This document shows, piece by piece, positions 36,701 through 47,496 of a stretch of 64,000 bases of DNA. The notes under the pieces were generated by a model. That model saw nothing but the letters and a program-made list of their open reading frames with translations, was not told where the DNA came from and ran no database searches. This stretch comes from an uncultured beta proteobacterium. GTDB taxonomy: Bacteria > Pseudomonadota > Gammaproteobacteria > Burkholderiales > Burkholderiaceae_C. The number at the start of each line of letters is the position of its first letter. Position 1 is the first letter of the stretch. The position numbers and the translations under genes are program-made. The stretch covers positions 94,654 through 158,653 of the forward strand of contig CAJAES010000030.1 of assembly GCA_903938815.1 (NCBI GenBank). The letters run 5' to 3'.

Positions 36701-39406
36701 TCAGGCGTACAGCGGGTTGATCTTGTCAGCCTTGATGCCGTATTTCGCGATCGCCTCGGCCACCTTGGCCATCGGCACGGTGCCCTCGTCGGCCAGCGCC
36801 TTGAGCGCCGCGACCACCACGTAATGGCGGTTCACCTCGAAGTGCTCACGCAGCTTGCTGCGGAAGTCGCTGCGGCCGAAGCCGTCGGTGCCCAGCACCC
36901 TGTAGACGCGGCCCTTGGGCACGAAGGCGCGGATCTGCTCCGCGTAGTTCTTCATGTAGTCGGTGCTCGCGATCACCGGGCCGGCGTGCGGCCCGAGCTG
37001 CTGCGTCACGAAGGGCGTGCGCGGCTCGGCGGTCGGGTGCAGCAGGTTCCAGCGGTCGCAGTCCTGGCCGTCGCGCGCCAGTTCGTTGAAGCTCGGGCAG
37101 CTCCAGACATTGGCGGCCACGCCCCACTCTTCCTCGAGCAGCTTCTTGGCGGCCATGCTCTCGCGCAGGATCGTGCCGCTGCCGAGCAGGTTCACGCGTG
37201 GCGTCTTCTTGGCGCCTTCCTCGAGCAGGTACATGCCCTTGATGATCTGCTCCTCGGTGCCGGGCTTCAGGCCGGGCATCGGGTAGTTCTCGTTGAGCAG
37301 GGTGATGTAGTAGTACACGTTCTCCTGCTTCTCGACCATGCGCTTCAGGCCGTGGTGCAGGATGACGCCGACCTCGTGGCCGAAGCTCGGGTCGTAGCTG
37401 ACGCAGTTCGGAATCGTGCCGGCCAGGATGTGGCTGTGGCCGTCCTCGTGCTGCAGGCCTTCGCCGTTGAGCGTGGTGCGGCCGCTGGTGCCGCCGAGCA
37501 GGAAGCCACGGGCCTGCATGTCGCCCGCCGCCCAGGCCAGGTCGCCGATGCGCTGGAAGCCGAACATCGAGTAATAGACGTAGAACGGGATCATGATCCG
37601 GTTGTTCGTCGAGTAGCTCGTGGCTGCGGCGATCCAGCTGCTCATGCCGCCGGCCTCGTTGATGCCTTCCTGCAGGATCTGACCGTCCTTGGCCTCGCGG
37701 TAATACATGACCTGGTCCTTGTCGACCGGGGTGTAGTTCTGACCTGCGGGGTTGTAGATGCCGATCTGGCGGAACAGGCCTTCCATGCCGAAGGTGCGTG
37801 CCTCGTCCACGAGGATGGGCACCGTGCGGGGGCCGAGGTCCTTGTCGCGCAGCAGCTGGGTCAGGAAGCGGACGTAGGCCTGCGTGGTGCTGATCTCGCG
37901 GCCCTCGGCGGTCGGTTCGAGCACCGCCTTGAAGGTCTCCAGCGGCGGCACCGTGAACTGCTCGTCGGCCTTGACGCGGCGCTTGGGCAGATAGCCGCCC
38001 AGCGCGGCGCGGCGCTCGTGCAGGTAGCGCATCTCGGGCGTGTCGTCGGCCGGCTTGTAGAACGGAATGTTCGGCAGGTCGGCGTCGGAGATGGGCAGGT
38101 TGAAGCGGTCCCGCATGAAGCGGATGTCCTCGTCGGTCAGCTTCTTGGCCTGGTGGGCGGTGTTCTTGCCCTCGCCGGCCTTGCCCATGCCCCAGCCCTT
38201 GACGGTCTTGACCAGCAGCACGGTGGGCTGGCCCTGGTGGCTGTTGGCGGCATGGAAGGCGGCATACACCTTGGCGGCATCGTGGCCTCCGCGGCGCAGG
38301 CCGAAGACCTCGTCGTCGCTCATCTTGGCGACCATCTCCAGCGTGCGCGGGTCACGGCCGAAGAAGTGCTTGCGGACGAAGGCACCGTCGTTGGCCTTGA
38401 AGGCCTGGTAGTCGCCATCCAGCGTGTCGAGCATGATCTTGCGCAGGGCGCCTTCCTTGTCGCGCGCCAGCAGGGCGTCCCAGTTCCCGCCCCAGATCAG
38501 CTTCAGGACGTTCCAGCCGGAGCCGCGGAACTCGCCTTCCAGTTCCTGGATGATCTTGCCGTTGCCGCGCACCGGTCCGTCCAGGCGCTGCAGGTTGCAG
38601 TTGATGACGAAGACCAGGTTGTCGAGCTTCTCGCGCGCCGCCAGGCCGATGGCACCCAGGCTTTCCGGTTCGTCCATCTCGCCGTCGCCGCAGAACACCC
38701 AGACCTTGCGGTTGGACGTATCGGCGATGCCGCGCGCATGCAGGTACTTCAGGAAGCGCGCCTGGTAGATCGCCATCAGGGGGCCGAGGCCCATGCTGAC
38801 GGTGGGGAACTGCCAGAACTCCGGCATCAGCTTCGGGTGCGGGTAGCTCGACAGGCCCTGCCCGTCAACTTCCTGGCGGAAGTTCAGCAGTTGCTCCTCG
38901 GTCAGGCGGCCTTCCAGGTAGGCGCGGGCGTAGACGCCGGGCGCGCTGTGCCCCTGGATGTAGAGCAGGTCGCCACCGTGGCCTTCGCTCTCGGCGTGCC
39001 AGAAGTGGTTGAAGCCGGCGGCAAACATGTGCGCCAGCGATGCGAAGCTGCTGATGTGGCCGCCGAGATCGCCGCCGTCGGCGGGGTCGAGGCGGTTGGC
39101 CTTGACGACCATGGCCATCGCGTTCCAGCGCATGTAGGCGCGCAGGCGGCCTTCGAGTTCGTGGTTGCCGGGGCTCTTCGCCTCGGCGTCGGTCTCGATG
39201 CTGTTGACGTAGCCGGTGGTGGCGGAGAACGGCATGTCGATGCCCCGCTCGCGTGCCTCTTCCAGCAGCTGCTCCAGGATGAAGTGACCCCGCTCGGGGC
39301 CCTCGGCCTCGATCAGCGCGGCCAGCGCATCGAGCCATTCGCGGGTTTCCTGCGTGTCGGCATCAGGGGCCGAGAGGCCGGAAAGCGAGCTGGGCACGGC
39401 GGACAT
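36701..39406 (-). CDS. aceE: pyruvate dehydrogenase E1 component
   Basis: A 901-residue homodimeric-type E1 that decarboxylates pyruvate with thiamine diphosphate and reductively acetylates E2. Motifs include [17 protein letters not shown] (ThDP-binding GDG), the [17 protein letters not shown] region and the C-terminal transketolase domain ([19 protein letters not shown]). The ATG at 39404-39406 has upstream GGAGACAAC and twenty further in-frame codons that do not look conserved. It starts the aceE-aceF-lpdA operon and is divergent from a sensor kinase gene. Confidence 0.96.
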   Translation of the reverse strand: MSAVPSSLSGLSAPDADTQETREWLDALAALIEAEGPERGHFILEQLLEEARERGIDMPFSATTGYVNSIETDAEAKSPGNHELEGRLRAYMRWNAMAMVVKANRLDPADGGDLGGHISSFASLAHMFAAGFNHFWHAESEGHGGDLLYIQGHSAPGVYARAYLEGRLTEEQLLNFRQEVDGQGLSSYPHPKLMPEFWQFPTVSMGLGPLMAIYQARFLKYLHARGIADTSNRKVWVFCGDGEMDEPESLGAIGLAAREKLDNLVFVINCNLQRLDGPVRGNGKIIQELEGEFRGSGWNVLKLIWGGNWDALLARDKEGALRKIMLDTLDGDYQAFKANDGAFVRKHFFGRDPRTLEMVAKMSDDEVFGLRRGGHDAAKVYAAFHAANSHQGQPTVLLVKTVKGWGMGKAGEGKNTAHQAKKLTDEDIRFMRDRFNLPISDADLPNIPFYKPADDTPEMRYLHERRAALGGYLPKRRVKADEQFTVPPLETFKAVLEPTAEGREISTTQAYVRFLTQLLRDKDLGPRTVPILVDEARTFGMEGLFRQIGIYNPAGQNYTPVDKDQVMYYREAKDGQILQEGINEAGGMSSWIAAATSYSTNNRIMIPFYVYYSMFGFQRIGDLAWAAGDMQARGFLLGGTSGRTTLNGEGLQHEDGHSHILAGTIPNCVSYDPSFGHEVGVILHHGLKRMVEKQENVYYYITLLNENYPMPGLKPGTEEQIIKGMYLLEEGAKKTPRVNLLGSGTILRESMAAKKLLEEEWGVAANVWSCPSFNELARDGQDCDRWNLLHPTAEPRTPFVTQQLGPHAGPVIASTDYMKNYAEQIRAFVPKGRVYRVLGTDGFGRSDFRSKLREHFEVNRHYVVVAALKALADEGTVPMAKVAEAIAKYGIKADKINPLYA

Positions 39407-39476
39407 GGTTGTCTCCTTGTTGTCGATTGACGTCTGTGGATGTCGGCGGCCGGGAGTGTGACACAAGCGGCCTCAA

Positions 39477-39508
39477 TTTCAAATAGTGCTTCGTGATTTC
39501 ATATTGTG
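39477..39508. promoter_or_regulatory. paired direct repeats in the aceE/sensor-kinase divergent region
   Basis: TTTCAAATAGTG (39477-39488) and TTTCATATTGTG (39497-39508) are two copies of a 12-base element matching at 10 positions, spaced exactly 20 bases start to start, i.e. about two helical turns on the same face of the DNA. They sit in an AT-rich pocket of the 140-base region between aceE and the divergent kinase gene. This looks like a site for a dimeric activator or repressor of either transcript, possibly the adjacent FixJ-type regulator. Assignment is inference. Confidence 0.5.
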
Positions 39509-39546
39509 AATTAACGGCCAATCTCTGCCGACTCGATAATCGCCCG

Positions 39547-42111
39547 ATGAAACCTGCCCCAGGACCTGCCGCACCCCGCGGAACCGCCACGCCGCGCCTG
39601 CAGCGCCTGCTCGGCCGCTGGTGGCGCCGGCAATCGCCTGCAAGGCAGGACCGCTTCGTGACGGTCGCGCCGCTGATCTCGGTGCTCCTGTTCCTTGCCG
39701 CCATCATCTCGGCCTTCTGGTACCTGCGCAACGAGGAGTTCGACCGGGAGACGGAATCCGTAAAACGTGATGTGGAAGTCACTCAGCAGCAGGTCGGCCT
39801 GCGGCTGATCCAGCATCAGGAGCAGCTCGTGCGCCTGGCGGGCGAGATGGCGACGCGGCCGATGAGCCCCGAGGAGTTCCTGTCCGTCATCACCGCGTTC
39901 ATCAGCGACAGGCCGGAGGTGACGCAACTCGCCTGGTATGACGCCAGGCGCCGGCTGCAGGTGGTGCACTGGTCACCCCTGCACCACTCGGGCCTGCCGC
40001 CGGACGAGCAGCGGGCGCAGGTCTCGCGACCGCGCGAAGGCAGCTCCACGGCGTCCGAGGGTGCCTTCCGTACGGCGCGCCAGCGGTTGCAGCCCGTCTA
40101 CTCCACGGTGTTTGCCGACAGCACGGGGGCGGCGGTCTTCCAGCTGCACGTACCCTTGATCCAGCGCTCGGAGTTCGACGGCGCGCTGGTCGTCGAGTAC
40201 GCGGTCGACTCGCTGCTGCGCTACGAGGTGCCCACCGAGGTCTCGGCTCGTCACCGCATCAGCGTGATGGACCTGGCCGGGCGCACCCACGCGAGCACGG
40301 TCACGCCCATGCCCGGACAGACGGCGCGGCCGGCCGCCATCGTGCACGACGCGCCGCTGGTCCCGGCACTCAACGGCCTGCTTCTGCGTGGCGAGGGTTA
40401 CCGGACATCCATCGGCCTGATCGGAAACACGCTGTTCTGGATGGTGGTGGCGCTGTCGGTACTGACGGTGTGGATGCTGCTGGGCAGCTGGCGCCACATG
40501 CGACGGCGCGCGCAGATCCAGAGCGCCCTGGTCCAGGAAACGCACTTCAGGCGCGCGATGGAGAACTCCATGCCCACCGGCATGCGCGCGATGGACCTCG
40601 AGGGACGCATTACCTACGTGAATGCGGCCTTCTGCGGCATGGTGGGGTTCAGCGAGGCCGAACTCATCGGCCGCCAGCCGCCCTTCCCCTACTGGCCGCA
40701 CGACCGAATCGAGGAAAACACGCGCCTGCTGCAGCAGGAGCTCCAGGGGCGCAGCCCGGCGGGGGGCATAGAGGTCCGGGTGATGCGCAAGGACGGCACG
40801 CAATTCGATGCGCGCATGTACATCTCGCCCCTGGTCGACCCCAAGGCGCTGCAGACCGGCTGGATGACCAGCATCACCAACATCACCGAAGCCAAGCGCA
40901 TCCGCGACCAGCTCTCGGCCTCGCACGAACGCTTCACGACGGTGCTGGAGGGACTGGACGCGTCGGTCTCGGTGCTGTCGGTGCAGCAGCGCGAGCTGTT
41001 GTTCGCCAACCGCTCCTACCGCCTGTGGTTCGGGGGCGATTCGCGCGGCCATGCACTGATGGCCGGCGGCGCCGGCGCCGACGTGCCCGAACCGCAATCG
41101 GAGGAGGACATCGACGAACTGTCCGGCCTGCCGGCCCAGGAACTCACCGAGGCCGGTGTCGACCCGCGCGAGGTGTACGTGGAGTCCTTGCAGAAGTGGT
41201 TCGACGTGCGTTCGCGCTACCTGCAGTGGACCGACGGCCGCCTGGCGCAGATGCTGATCGCCACCGACATCACGGCGCGCGTGCGGGCCGAGGAGATGGC
41301 GGCCGCCCAGGCCGACAAGGCACAGGTCACGAGCCGGCTGGTCACGATGGGCGAGATGGCGTCGTCGGTGGCGCACGAACTGAACCAGCCGCTGACCGCC
41401 ATCACCAACTACTGCAACGGAATGGTCTCGCGCGTCGTGGCGGATTCGATCGTCAAGGAAGACCTGATCGCCGCGCTGCAGAAGACCGCAAGGCAGGCGC
41501 AGCGTGCCGGGCAGATCATCCACCGGATCCGTGCCTTCGTGAAGCGCAGCGAGCCGCAGCGGCAGCCGGCGCAGGCCAGCAAGATCGTCGAGGACGCGGT
41601 CGACCTCGCCGGCATCGAGCTGCGCCGGCGCAACGTGGCCATCCGCGTCTACGTGGCGCAGCGCCTGCCCGAGCTGATGTGCGACCCGATCCTGATCGAG
41701 CAGGTGCTGCTGAACCTGCTGAAGAACGCTGCCGAGGCCATCGACAGCGCGCAGCTGAACGTCGCGCGGCGCCACATCGAGTTGCGGGTGGTGCCGCACC
41801 ACACGCCCGAGGAAGGCGGCGTGATCGAGTTCAGCGTCACCGACAAGGGCCCGGGCCTGAAGGAGGAAGTGAGCAAACGGCTGTACGAGGCGTTCTTCTC
41901 CACCAAGCCCGAAGGCCTGGGGATCGGCCTCAGCCTGTGCCGCACCATCATCGAGTCCCACCGCGGCCGGATGCGCGCCGAGAACCTCTACAATGGCGAG
42001 CAGGTCGCCGGTTGCCGTTTTGCGTTCACCTTGCCGGTGGAACTGGCCTCCAGGCCGGCTGATCCCGCCGATGCCGGTGCCCCCTCCAACCCCACCACCG
42101 TGAACTCCTGA
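39547..42111 (+). CDS. PAS-domain sensor histidine kinase
   Basis: An 854-residue membrane sensor kinase. A first membrane helix (VAPLISVLLFLAAIISAFWYL, ~40-60) and a second (TLFWMVVALSVLTVWMLLGSW, ~300-320) bracket a periplasmic domain of some 240 residues. A PAS domain begins after the second helix (FRRAMENSMPTGMRAMD...YVNAAFCGMVGFSEAEL) and a second PAS-like region follows. The kinase core has the H-box SSVAHELNQPLTAITNYCNG, N-box QVLLNLLKNAAEAID and G-box GLGIGLSLCRTI. Its stop is adjacent to the response-regulator start. The ligand is unknown; the position next to aceE hints at carbon-flux sensing. Confidence 0.93.
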   Translation: MKPAPGPAAPRGTATPRLQRLLGRWWRRQSPARQDRFVTVAPLISVLLFLAAIISAFWYLRNEEFDRETESVKRDVEVTQQQVGLRLIQHQEQLVRLAGEMATRPMSPEEFLSVITAFISDRPEVTQLAWYDARRRLQVVHWSPLHHSGLPPDEQRAQVSRPREGSSTASEGAFRTARQRLQPVYSTVFADSTGAAVFQLHVPLIQRSEFDGALVVEYAVDSLLRYEVPTEVSARHRISVMDLAGRTHASTVTPMPGQTARPAAIVHDAPLVPALNGLLLRGEGYRTSIGLIGNTLFWMVVALSVLTVWMLLGSWRHMRRRAQIQSALVQETHFRRAMENSMPTGMRAMDLEGRITYVNAAFCGMVGFSEAELIGRQPPFPYWPHDRIEENTRLLQQELQGRSPAGGIEVRVMRKDGTQFDARMYISPLVDPKALQTGWMTSITNITEAKRIRDQLSASHERFTTVLEGLDASVSVLSVQQRELLFANRSYRLWFGGDSRGHALMAGGAGADVPEPQSEEDIDELSGLPAQELTEAGVDPREVYVESLQKWFDVRSRYLQWTDGRLAQMLIATDITARVRAEEMAAAQADKAQVTSRLVTMGEMASSVAHELNQPLTAITNYCNGMVSRVVADSIVKEDLIAALQKTARQAQRAGQIIHRIRAFVKRSEPQRQPAQASKIVEDAVDLAGIELRRRNVAIRVYVAQRLPELMCDPILIEQVLLNLLKNAAEAIDSAQLNVARRHIELRVVPHHTPEEGGVIEFSVTDKGPGLKEEVSKRLYEAFFSTKPEGLGIGLSLCRTIIESHRGRMRAENLYNGEQVAGCRFAFTLPVELASRPADPADAGAPSNPTTVNS

Positions 42112-42735
42112 ATGAGCCTGATCCCCAAGAAAGGCACCGTCTACGTCGTCGATGACGACGAAGCCGTGCGAGATTCACTGCAGTGGCTGCTTGAGGGCAA
42201 GGACTACCGCGTCAAGTGCTTCGACTCGTCAGAGTCGTTCCTTGCCCGGTTCGATCCTCGCGAGGTGGCCTGCCTCATCGCGGACATCCGCATGGACGGC
42301 ATGAGCGGCCTGGAACTCCAGGACCGCCTGCTCGAACGCAAGAGCCCGCTGCCCATCGTCTTCATCACCGGTCACGGCGACGTGCCGATGGCCGTGACGA
42401 CGATGAAGAAGGGCGCGATGGACTTCATCGAGAAGCCCTTCAAGGAGGAAGAACTCCTGGGCCTCGTGGAGCGCATGCTGGAGCAGGCCCGGTCGGCTTT
42501 CAGCCACCATCAGGAGCAGGCCAGCCGCGACGCATTGCTGTCCCGCCTGACCACCCGCGAAGGTCAGGTTCTCGAGCGCATCGTCGCCGGGCGCCTGAAC
42601 AAGCAGATCGCCGACGACCTCGGGATCAGCATCAAGACGGTGGAGGCACACCGCGCCAACATCATGGAAAAGCTCAACGCCAACACCGTGGCCGATCTCC
42701 TGAAGATCGCCCTCGGCGCCCAGGCCAAGACCTGA
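42112..42735 (+). CDS. FixJ/NarL-type response regulator
   Basis: A 207-residue regulator with an N-terminal receiver (phosphoacceptor D58 in [10 protein letters not shown], conserved Lys in [11 protein letters not shown]) and a LuxR-type HTH ([23 protein letters not shown]...[13 protein letters not shown]). It starts immediately after the kinase stop and forms a two-component pair with it. A rho-independent terminator follows, so the pair is a separate transcript from folD. The direct repeats in front of aceE are candidate targets. Confidence 0.93.
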   Translation: MSLIPKKGTVYVVDDDEAVRDSLQWLLEGKDYRVKCFDSSESFLARFDPREVACLIADIRMDGMSGLELQDRLLERKSPLPIVFITGHGDVPMAVTTMKKGAMDFIEKPFKEEELLGLVERMLEQARSAFSHHQEQASRDALLSRLTTREGQVLERIVAGRLNKQIADDLGISIKTVEAHRANIMEKLNANTVADLLKIALGAQAKT

Positions 42736-42753
42736 GACCCGAAAGATCCACCC

Positions 42754-42780
42754 AAGGCCGCTTGTCATCCAAGCGGCCTT
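42754..42780 (+). terminator. rho-independent terminator after the two-component pair
   Basis: An 11-base stem, AAGGCCGCTTG / CAAGCGGCCTT, with the loop TCATC, followed by TGCATTT. It separates the regulator gene from folD. Confidence 0.8.
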
Positions 42781-42797
42781 TGCATTTGGAGACCCGC

Positions 42798-43649
42798 ATG
42801 CCCGCCCAGATCATCGACGGCAATGCCTTGTCCAGACAGATCCGCGCCGAAGTGGCGCAGCGAGCCGCAGCGCTCACGGCCCGCGGCACCCGTCCCGGCC
42901 TGGCCGTGGTCCTGGTGGGCGAGGATCCGGCCAGCCAGGTCTACGTGCGAAACAAGGTCAAGGCCTGCGAGGAATCCGGCCTGCACTCGGTGCTCGAACG
43001 CTACCCGGCAACGCTGTCGGAGGCCGAACTGCTCGAGCGCATCGATGCGCTCAACCTCGACCCTGCAATCCACGGCATCCTGGTCCAGATGCCGCTGCCC
43101 AGGCATATCAACCCGCACCGGGTGATCGAGGCCATCTCGACCCGCAAGGACGTCGACGGCTACTCGACCCTCAGCGCGGGCGAGCTCATGACGCAGCTGC
43201 CGGGGTTTCGCCCCTGCACGCCCTACGGCTGCATGAAGCTGATCGAGAGCACCGGCTTCGACCTGCGCGGCAAGCATGCCGTGGTGATCGGCCGCAGCAA
43301 CACGGTCGGCAAGCCGATGGCGCTGCTGCTGCTCCAGGCCAATGCCACCGTCACCGTCTGCCACAGCGCGACGCCCGATCTCGGGCTGCACACACGGCAG
43401 GCCGATGTCGTTGTCGCCGCGGCGGGCCGCCGCGACATGCTGACCGCCGACATGGTCAAGCCGGGAGCGCTGGTGATCGACGTCGGCATCAACCGCAACG
43501 ATGCGGGCAAGCTCTGCGGGGATGTCGACTTCGCAGGCGTCAGCCAGGTCGCGGGATGGATCACACCCGTACCCGGCGGCGTCGGGCCGATGACGATCGC
43601 GATGCTGCTTGTGAACACCGTGGAAGCCGCCGAGCGCGCCGCGCGATGA
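42798..43649 (+). CDS. folD: bifunctional methylenetetrahydrofolate dehydrogenase/cyclohydrolase
   Basis: A 283-residue FolD that interconverts 5,10-methylene- and 10-formyl-tetrahydrofolate with NADP. Typical motifs: [20 protein letters not shown] (catalytic Lys), [29 protein letters not shown] (nucleotide-binding) and [15 protein letters not shown]. Preceded by a GGAGA ribosome site in TTGGAGACCCGC. Its end overlaps the prlC start as ATGA. Confidence 0.96.
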   Translation: MPAQIIDGNALSRQIRAEVAQRAAALTARGTRPGLAVVLVGEDPASQVYVRNKVKACEESGLHSVLERYPATLSEAELLERIDALNLDPAIHGILVQMPLPRHINPHRVIEAISTRKDVDGYSTLSAGELMTQLPGFRPCTPYGCMKLIESTGFDLRGKHAVVIGRSNTVGKPMALLLLQANATVTVCHSATPDLGLHTRQADVVVAAAGRRDMLTADMVKPGALVIDVGINRNDAGKLCGDVDFAGVSQVAGWITPVPGGVGPMTIAMLLVNTVEAAERAAR

Positions 43650-45661
43650 ACCCGCTGCTCGACGATGCGGCGCTGCCGCGTTTCGACGCCATCCGTCCAG
43701 AACACGTGACGCCGGCGCTCGACACGCTGCTGGCCGATGCCGAAGCCGCGCTCACCGCCGCGGGCGGCGCGCAGGTGCCCGCCGACGCGGATGCACTGGC
43801 CCGCGTGCTGGACGTTCCGGTCGAGCGTCTGGGCCGCGCCTGGAGCCATGTCGTGCACCTGCAGGCCGTGGTGGACACCCCGCCGTTGCGGGCCGCATAC
43901 ACCGACAACCTGCCGCGCATCACCGACTTCATGACGCGGCTGTCGTCGGACACCGGCCTGTACGCAAAGACTCAGGCCATCGCTGCCGGGCCTGGCTTCG
44001 CAGAGTTGCCGGCCGTGCGCCGCAAGGCCGTGACCGACGCGCTGCGCGACTTCGAACTCGGCGGCGCGGCGCTGCAGGGCGCCGAGCGGGCGCGCCACGC
44101 GGAGATCCAGGCCCGCACCGCCGAACTTTCCCAGCAGTTCGGCGAGAACGTGCTCGACGCGACCGACGCGTGGTCGATGGACGTGCCGGAGTCTCGCCTG
44201 GCGGGCGTGCCTGCGGACGTTCTGCAGGCCGCGCGCGAAGCCGCTCGGGATACCGGAGTCGAGGGTTGCCGCCTGACGCTGCACGCACCCTGCCGCTACC
44301 CGGTGCTGGCCACGGCCGAGGACCGCGCCCTGCGCGAAGCCATCTTCAGCGCGCAGGCACGGCTGGCCAGCGAGCTTGGCCCGAAGGAGCGCGACAACAG
44401 CCCCCTGATGCAGGAACTGGTCGCACTGCGCGAGGAAGAAGCCGGGCTGCTGAAGCGCGCCAACTACGCCGAGCTGTCGCTCGCCGCCAAGATGGCCGAG
44501 TCTCCCGACCAGGTGCTCACCTTCCTGCGCGACCTGGCGCAGCGCGCCCGCCCCTTTGCCGAGCGCGAACTGTCCGCGCTGCGCGAACACGCGAGCGCCC
44601 ATTGCGGCATCGCCGACATGCAGCCCTGGGATCGGGCCTTCGTGGCCGAGAAGCTCAAGCATGCGCGCCACGGCATCGACAACGAGACGCTGCGCCCGTG
44701 GTTCACGCTGCCGCGCGTGTTGTCGGGCCTGCTGGAACTGATCGAACGGCTGTTCGACCTGCGCATCGTGCGCGCCGACGCACCCGTCTGGCACGCCGAC
44801 GTGCAGCACTACCGCATCGAGCGCGACGGTGAGGCCATCGGCGCCCTGTACCTCGACCTGCACGCGCGTGCCGGCAAGCAGAGCGGCGCCTGGATGGACG
44901 AGGCGCGCGCGCGCTGGCGGCGCCCGGACGGCACGCTGCAACTGCCGCTGGCCCACCTGGTGTGCAACTTCGCGCCCCCGGTGGGCGGCCGCCCGGCACT
45001 GCTCTCGCACGACGACGTGCTGACCCTGTTCCACGAGTTCGGGCATGGCCTCCATCACCTGCTGACGGCGGTGGAGGAACTCTCGCTGTCGGGCATCTCC
45101 GGCGTCGAATGGGACGCGGTGGAACTGCCCAGCCAGTTCATGGAGAACTTCGCCTGGGAGTGGGAGGTTCTGCAGGGCCTGACGGCGCACGTGGACACGG
45201 GCGAACCCCTGCCGAGGGAACTCTACGATCGCATGATCGGAGCGCGGCATTTCGGCAGCGGCCTCGCGATGCTGCGCGGGGTGGAATACGCCGTCTACGA
45301 CATGCGCGTGCACGTCGAACGCGACGCGGCCCAGCGGCTGGCCGAAATCGCACTGGAGGCAGAGCGCGAGATCTCCTTGTTCGAGCGGCCGCCCTTCGAC
45401 CGCTGGCCGAACAGCCTGTTGCACATCTTCGACGGCGGCTACGCAGCCGGTCTCTACGGCTACCAATGGGCCGAGGTGCTGTCGGCAGATGCCTACAGCG
45501 CGTTCGAGGAATCGGGCGTGTTCGACCCCAAGACAGGCGCCCGCTGGCGCCAGGCTGTTCTGGAGACCGGCGGCAGCAGGGCGGCCCTGGAGAGCTTCGT
45601 GGCCTTCCGCGGTCGTGAACCCCGTCTCGATGCGCTGCTCCGGCATCAGGGCCTGGCTTGA
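43646..45661 (+). CDS. prlC: oligopeptidase A (M3 family metallopeptidase)
   Basis: A 671-residue M3 zinc peptidase, cytoplasmic, that degrades signal peptides and other oligopeptides. The zinc motif is [11 protein letters not shown]; upstream are [19 protein letters not shown] and downstream [25 protein letters not shown]. Length is normal for PrlC. Translationally coupled to folD. Confidence 0.95.
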   Translation: MNPLLDDAALPRFDAIRPEHVTPALDTLLADAEAALTAAGGAQVPADADALARVLDVPVERLGRAWSHVVHLQAVVDTPPLRAAYTDNLPRITDFMTRLSSDTGLYAKTQAIAAGPGFAELPAVRRKAVTDALRDFELGGAALQGAERARHAEIQARTAELSQQFGENVLDATDAWSMDVPESRLAGVPADVLQAAREAARDTGVEGCRLTLHAPCRYPVLATAEDRALREAIFSAQARLASELGPKERDNSPLMQELVALREEEAGLLKRANYAELSLAAKMAESPDQVLTFLRDLAQRARPFAERELSALREHASAHCGIADMQPWDRAFVAEKLKHARHGIDNETLRPWFTLPRVLSGLLELIERLFDLRIVRADAPVWHADVQHYRIERDGEAIGALYLDLHARAGKQSGAWMDEARARWRRPDGTLQLPLAHLVCNFAPPVGGRPALLSHDDVLTLFHEFGHGLHHLLTAVEELSLSGISGVEWDAVELPSQFMENFAWEWEVLQGLTAHVDTGEPLPRELYDRMIGARHFGSGLAMLRGVEYAVYDMRVHVERDAAQRLAEIALEAEREISLFERPPFDRWPNSLLHIFDGGYAAGLYGYQWAEVLSADAYSAFEESGVFDPKTGARWRQAVLETGGSRAALESFVAFRGREPRLDALLRHQGLA

Positions 45662-45692
45662 GCCGGAAGCCGCTTCGGGGGTAGATTCGGGC

Positions 45693-46328
45693 ATGGTCAT
45701 CCGCCCGCTCTTCGCCGCTGCCTTGATGCTCGTGGCTTTCACGCATCAGGCGCAGGCCCAGTACAAGATCGTCGCACCCGACGGCCGCGTCACCTACACC
45801 GACCGGCCTCCGGCCGATGCCAGTGCCAAGGTCATCGAACTCGGCCGCCGTGGCACCGCTCCCCCGGCAGCTTCCACGGGCGTGGCCTTGCCTGGGGAAC
45901 TGGCGCGGCTGGCCGAGCGGTTCCCGGTGACGCTGTTCACGGCGGAGAAGTGCGCGCCCTGCGACGCAGGGCGCCAGTTCCTGCAACAGCGCGGCATTCC
46001 GTACACCGAGCGGCTCGTGGTCAGCAACGATGACGTCGCCGCCCTGGAACGGACGGTGTCAGGGCGCACCGTACCGGCTCTGACCGTCGGCGGGCAGGCG
46101 CTTCGCGGCTACTCGCAGAGCGACTGGACCTCCTACCTGGACGCCGCCGGCTACCCCCGTGAATCGCGGCTGCCGCGCGGCTGGGCGGCCCCGGCTCCAG
46201 CGCCCCTGGTGGCGCGCGCCCCGGTCCCGCCGCCGACGGCCAGTGCGCCCGCCATACCGGCACCGGCGCCGCCCGTGCCGTCAGGCCCGGAAACCGGCCC
46301 TGACGGCGCCACAGGCATCAGGTTTTAA
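45693..46328 (+). CDS. DUF4124-glutaredoxin fusion protein, exported
   Basis: A 211-residue protein. A signal peptide (IRPLFAAALMLVAFTHQAQAQ) is followed by a DUF4124 segment (YKIVAPDGRVTYTDRPPAD), a glutaredoxin-like domain with the redox motif CAPC (FTAEKCAPCDAGRQFL) and cis-Pro region RTVPALTVGGQALRGYS, then a Pro/Ala-rich tail. It is predicted to act on thiols in the periplasm. The two-domain arrangement recurs in Burkholderiales but has no characterised role. It lies 31 bases after prlC and its end overlaps the convergent MFS gene by 11 bases. Confidence 0.82.
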   Translation: MVIRPLFAAALMLVAFTHQAQAQYKIVAPDGRVTYTDRPPADASAKVIELGRRGTAPPAASTGVALPGELARLAERFPVTLFTAEKCAPCDAGRQFLQQRGIPYTERLVVSNDDVAALERTVSGRTVPALTVGGQALRGYSQSDWTSYLDAAGYPRESRLPRGWAAPAPAPLVARAPVPPPTASAPAIPAPAPPVPSGPETGPDGATGIRF

Positions 46329-47496
46329 GTCGGCCCGCCAGGCGCGAGCCCGCGCCGACCATCAGCCCGACGACCCAGAACATCGATGCCGCGCCGACAG
46401 CGGCGCCTACAGCACCGAAGACCAGCGGCATCACCGTGCTGGCGGCGTTGATCGTCATCGATCTGAAGGCCAGGGCCTGGCCGTGGCGGTCGTCAGGCGT
46501 CAGGTGGTGCAGCACCGACATCATCATCGGCTGCACGCAGCCCAGCGTGATGCCGAGCAGCACCGCGCAGCCGCCCATCAGCCAGGGATTCGTCGCGAAC
46601 GGGTAGACGGCGAAGATGACGGCGGTGCCCAGCATCGCCGACTGCATCACCGTGCTCTCGCGCAGGCGATGCGCCAGCGCCGGTATCGCCACACGTACTC
46701 CCGTGACGGACATCGTGAAGCAGCCCAGGACGAGGCCGATCGTGGTGGCGGAGAAGCCGCGCTCGAAGCCGAGGATGGGCACCGCGAACGCGTGGACGTC
46801 CCAGCACATCGACAGCAGCCAGTTGACGAACAGCAGCCGCTTCATCCCTGGCAGTGCCAGCAGGTCGAGCGCGCGGGGCTCGGCGCCCACGCGCACGGGT
46901 GGGGAAGCTTCGGCAGAGACGGCACGCGCGGCCAGCAGGCTTGCCATGGGCAGCAACAGCAACGCGCCGTAGGCCACCGCGAAACCGCCATGGTCGATCA
47001 GCACGCCGGCCGCTACCGGCCCGATGACGTTGCTGAACGAAGGCGCGATGCCGAGCCAGCTGAAGACGCGCATGCGGTCCACCGGGTCTCGCGCCGAGGC
47101 GCCTCCGGTACGCTGAACGACGATGAGCCCGATGTTCGCGCCCGCGCCGGCGGCCACGGCTCCCACGGCCATCAGCACGCCCCGGAGCGTCCCCGTGGCA
47201 AAGGTGGAGACCAACGCGAGCAGGAGCCCCGAAGCGGCGAGCGCGGTCGCCAGGCGCATCGGGCGATGAAAGCCCAGCCGGTCGGCCATGCGGCCGGTCG
47301 CCATGGCCAGGAACACCGGCGCCGCGGCGAAGAGCGCCAGCAGCACGCCCACGTTCCACGGGCTGGCACCGCCGCGCAGCGCGTCCAGCGGCGCGGCCAT
47401 GCGCAGGCCGGCCATCGCGCCGTGCAGGCCGATCTGGCTGACGATGAGGAGGAGCAGCTGCCGGCCAAAGCCGGGCGGCTGTGGGGACGTCGTCAT
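46318..47496 (-). CDS. MFS transporter
   Basis: A 392-residue major facilitator with about twelve hydrophobic segments. The loop 2-3 motif GRMADRLGFHRPMRLA and the equivalent GAVGAAVGAASMFWVVG in the second half are typical. No close match to a defined drug or sugar family is evident. Four bases overlap the end of rmuC, so the two genes share a transcript. Substrate unknown. Confidence 0.82.
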   Translation of the reverse strand: MTTSPQPPGFGRQLLLLIVSQIGLHGAMAGLRMAAPLDALRGGASPWNVGVLLALFAAAPVFLAMATGRMADRLGFHRPMRLATALAASGLLLALVSTFATGTLRGVLMAVGAVAAGAGANIGLIVVQRTGGASARDPVDRMRVFSWLGIAPSFSNVIGPVAAGVLIDHGGFAVAYGALLLLPMASLLAARAVSAEASPPVRVGAEPRALDLLALPGMKRLLFVNWLLSMCWDVHAFAVPILGFERGFSATTIGLVLGCFTMSVTGVRVAIPALAHRLRESTVMQSAMLGTAVIFAVYPFATNPWLMGGCAVLLGITLGCVQPMMMSVLHHLTPDDRHGQALAFRSMTINAASTVMPLVFGAVGAAVGAASMFWVVGLMVGAGSRLAGRLKT

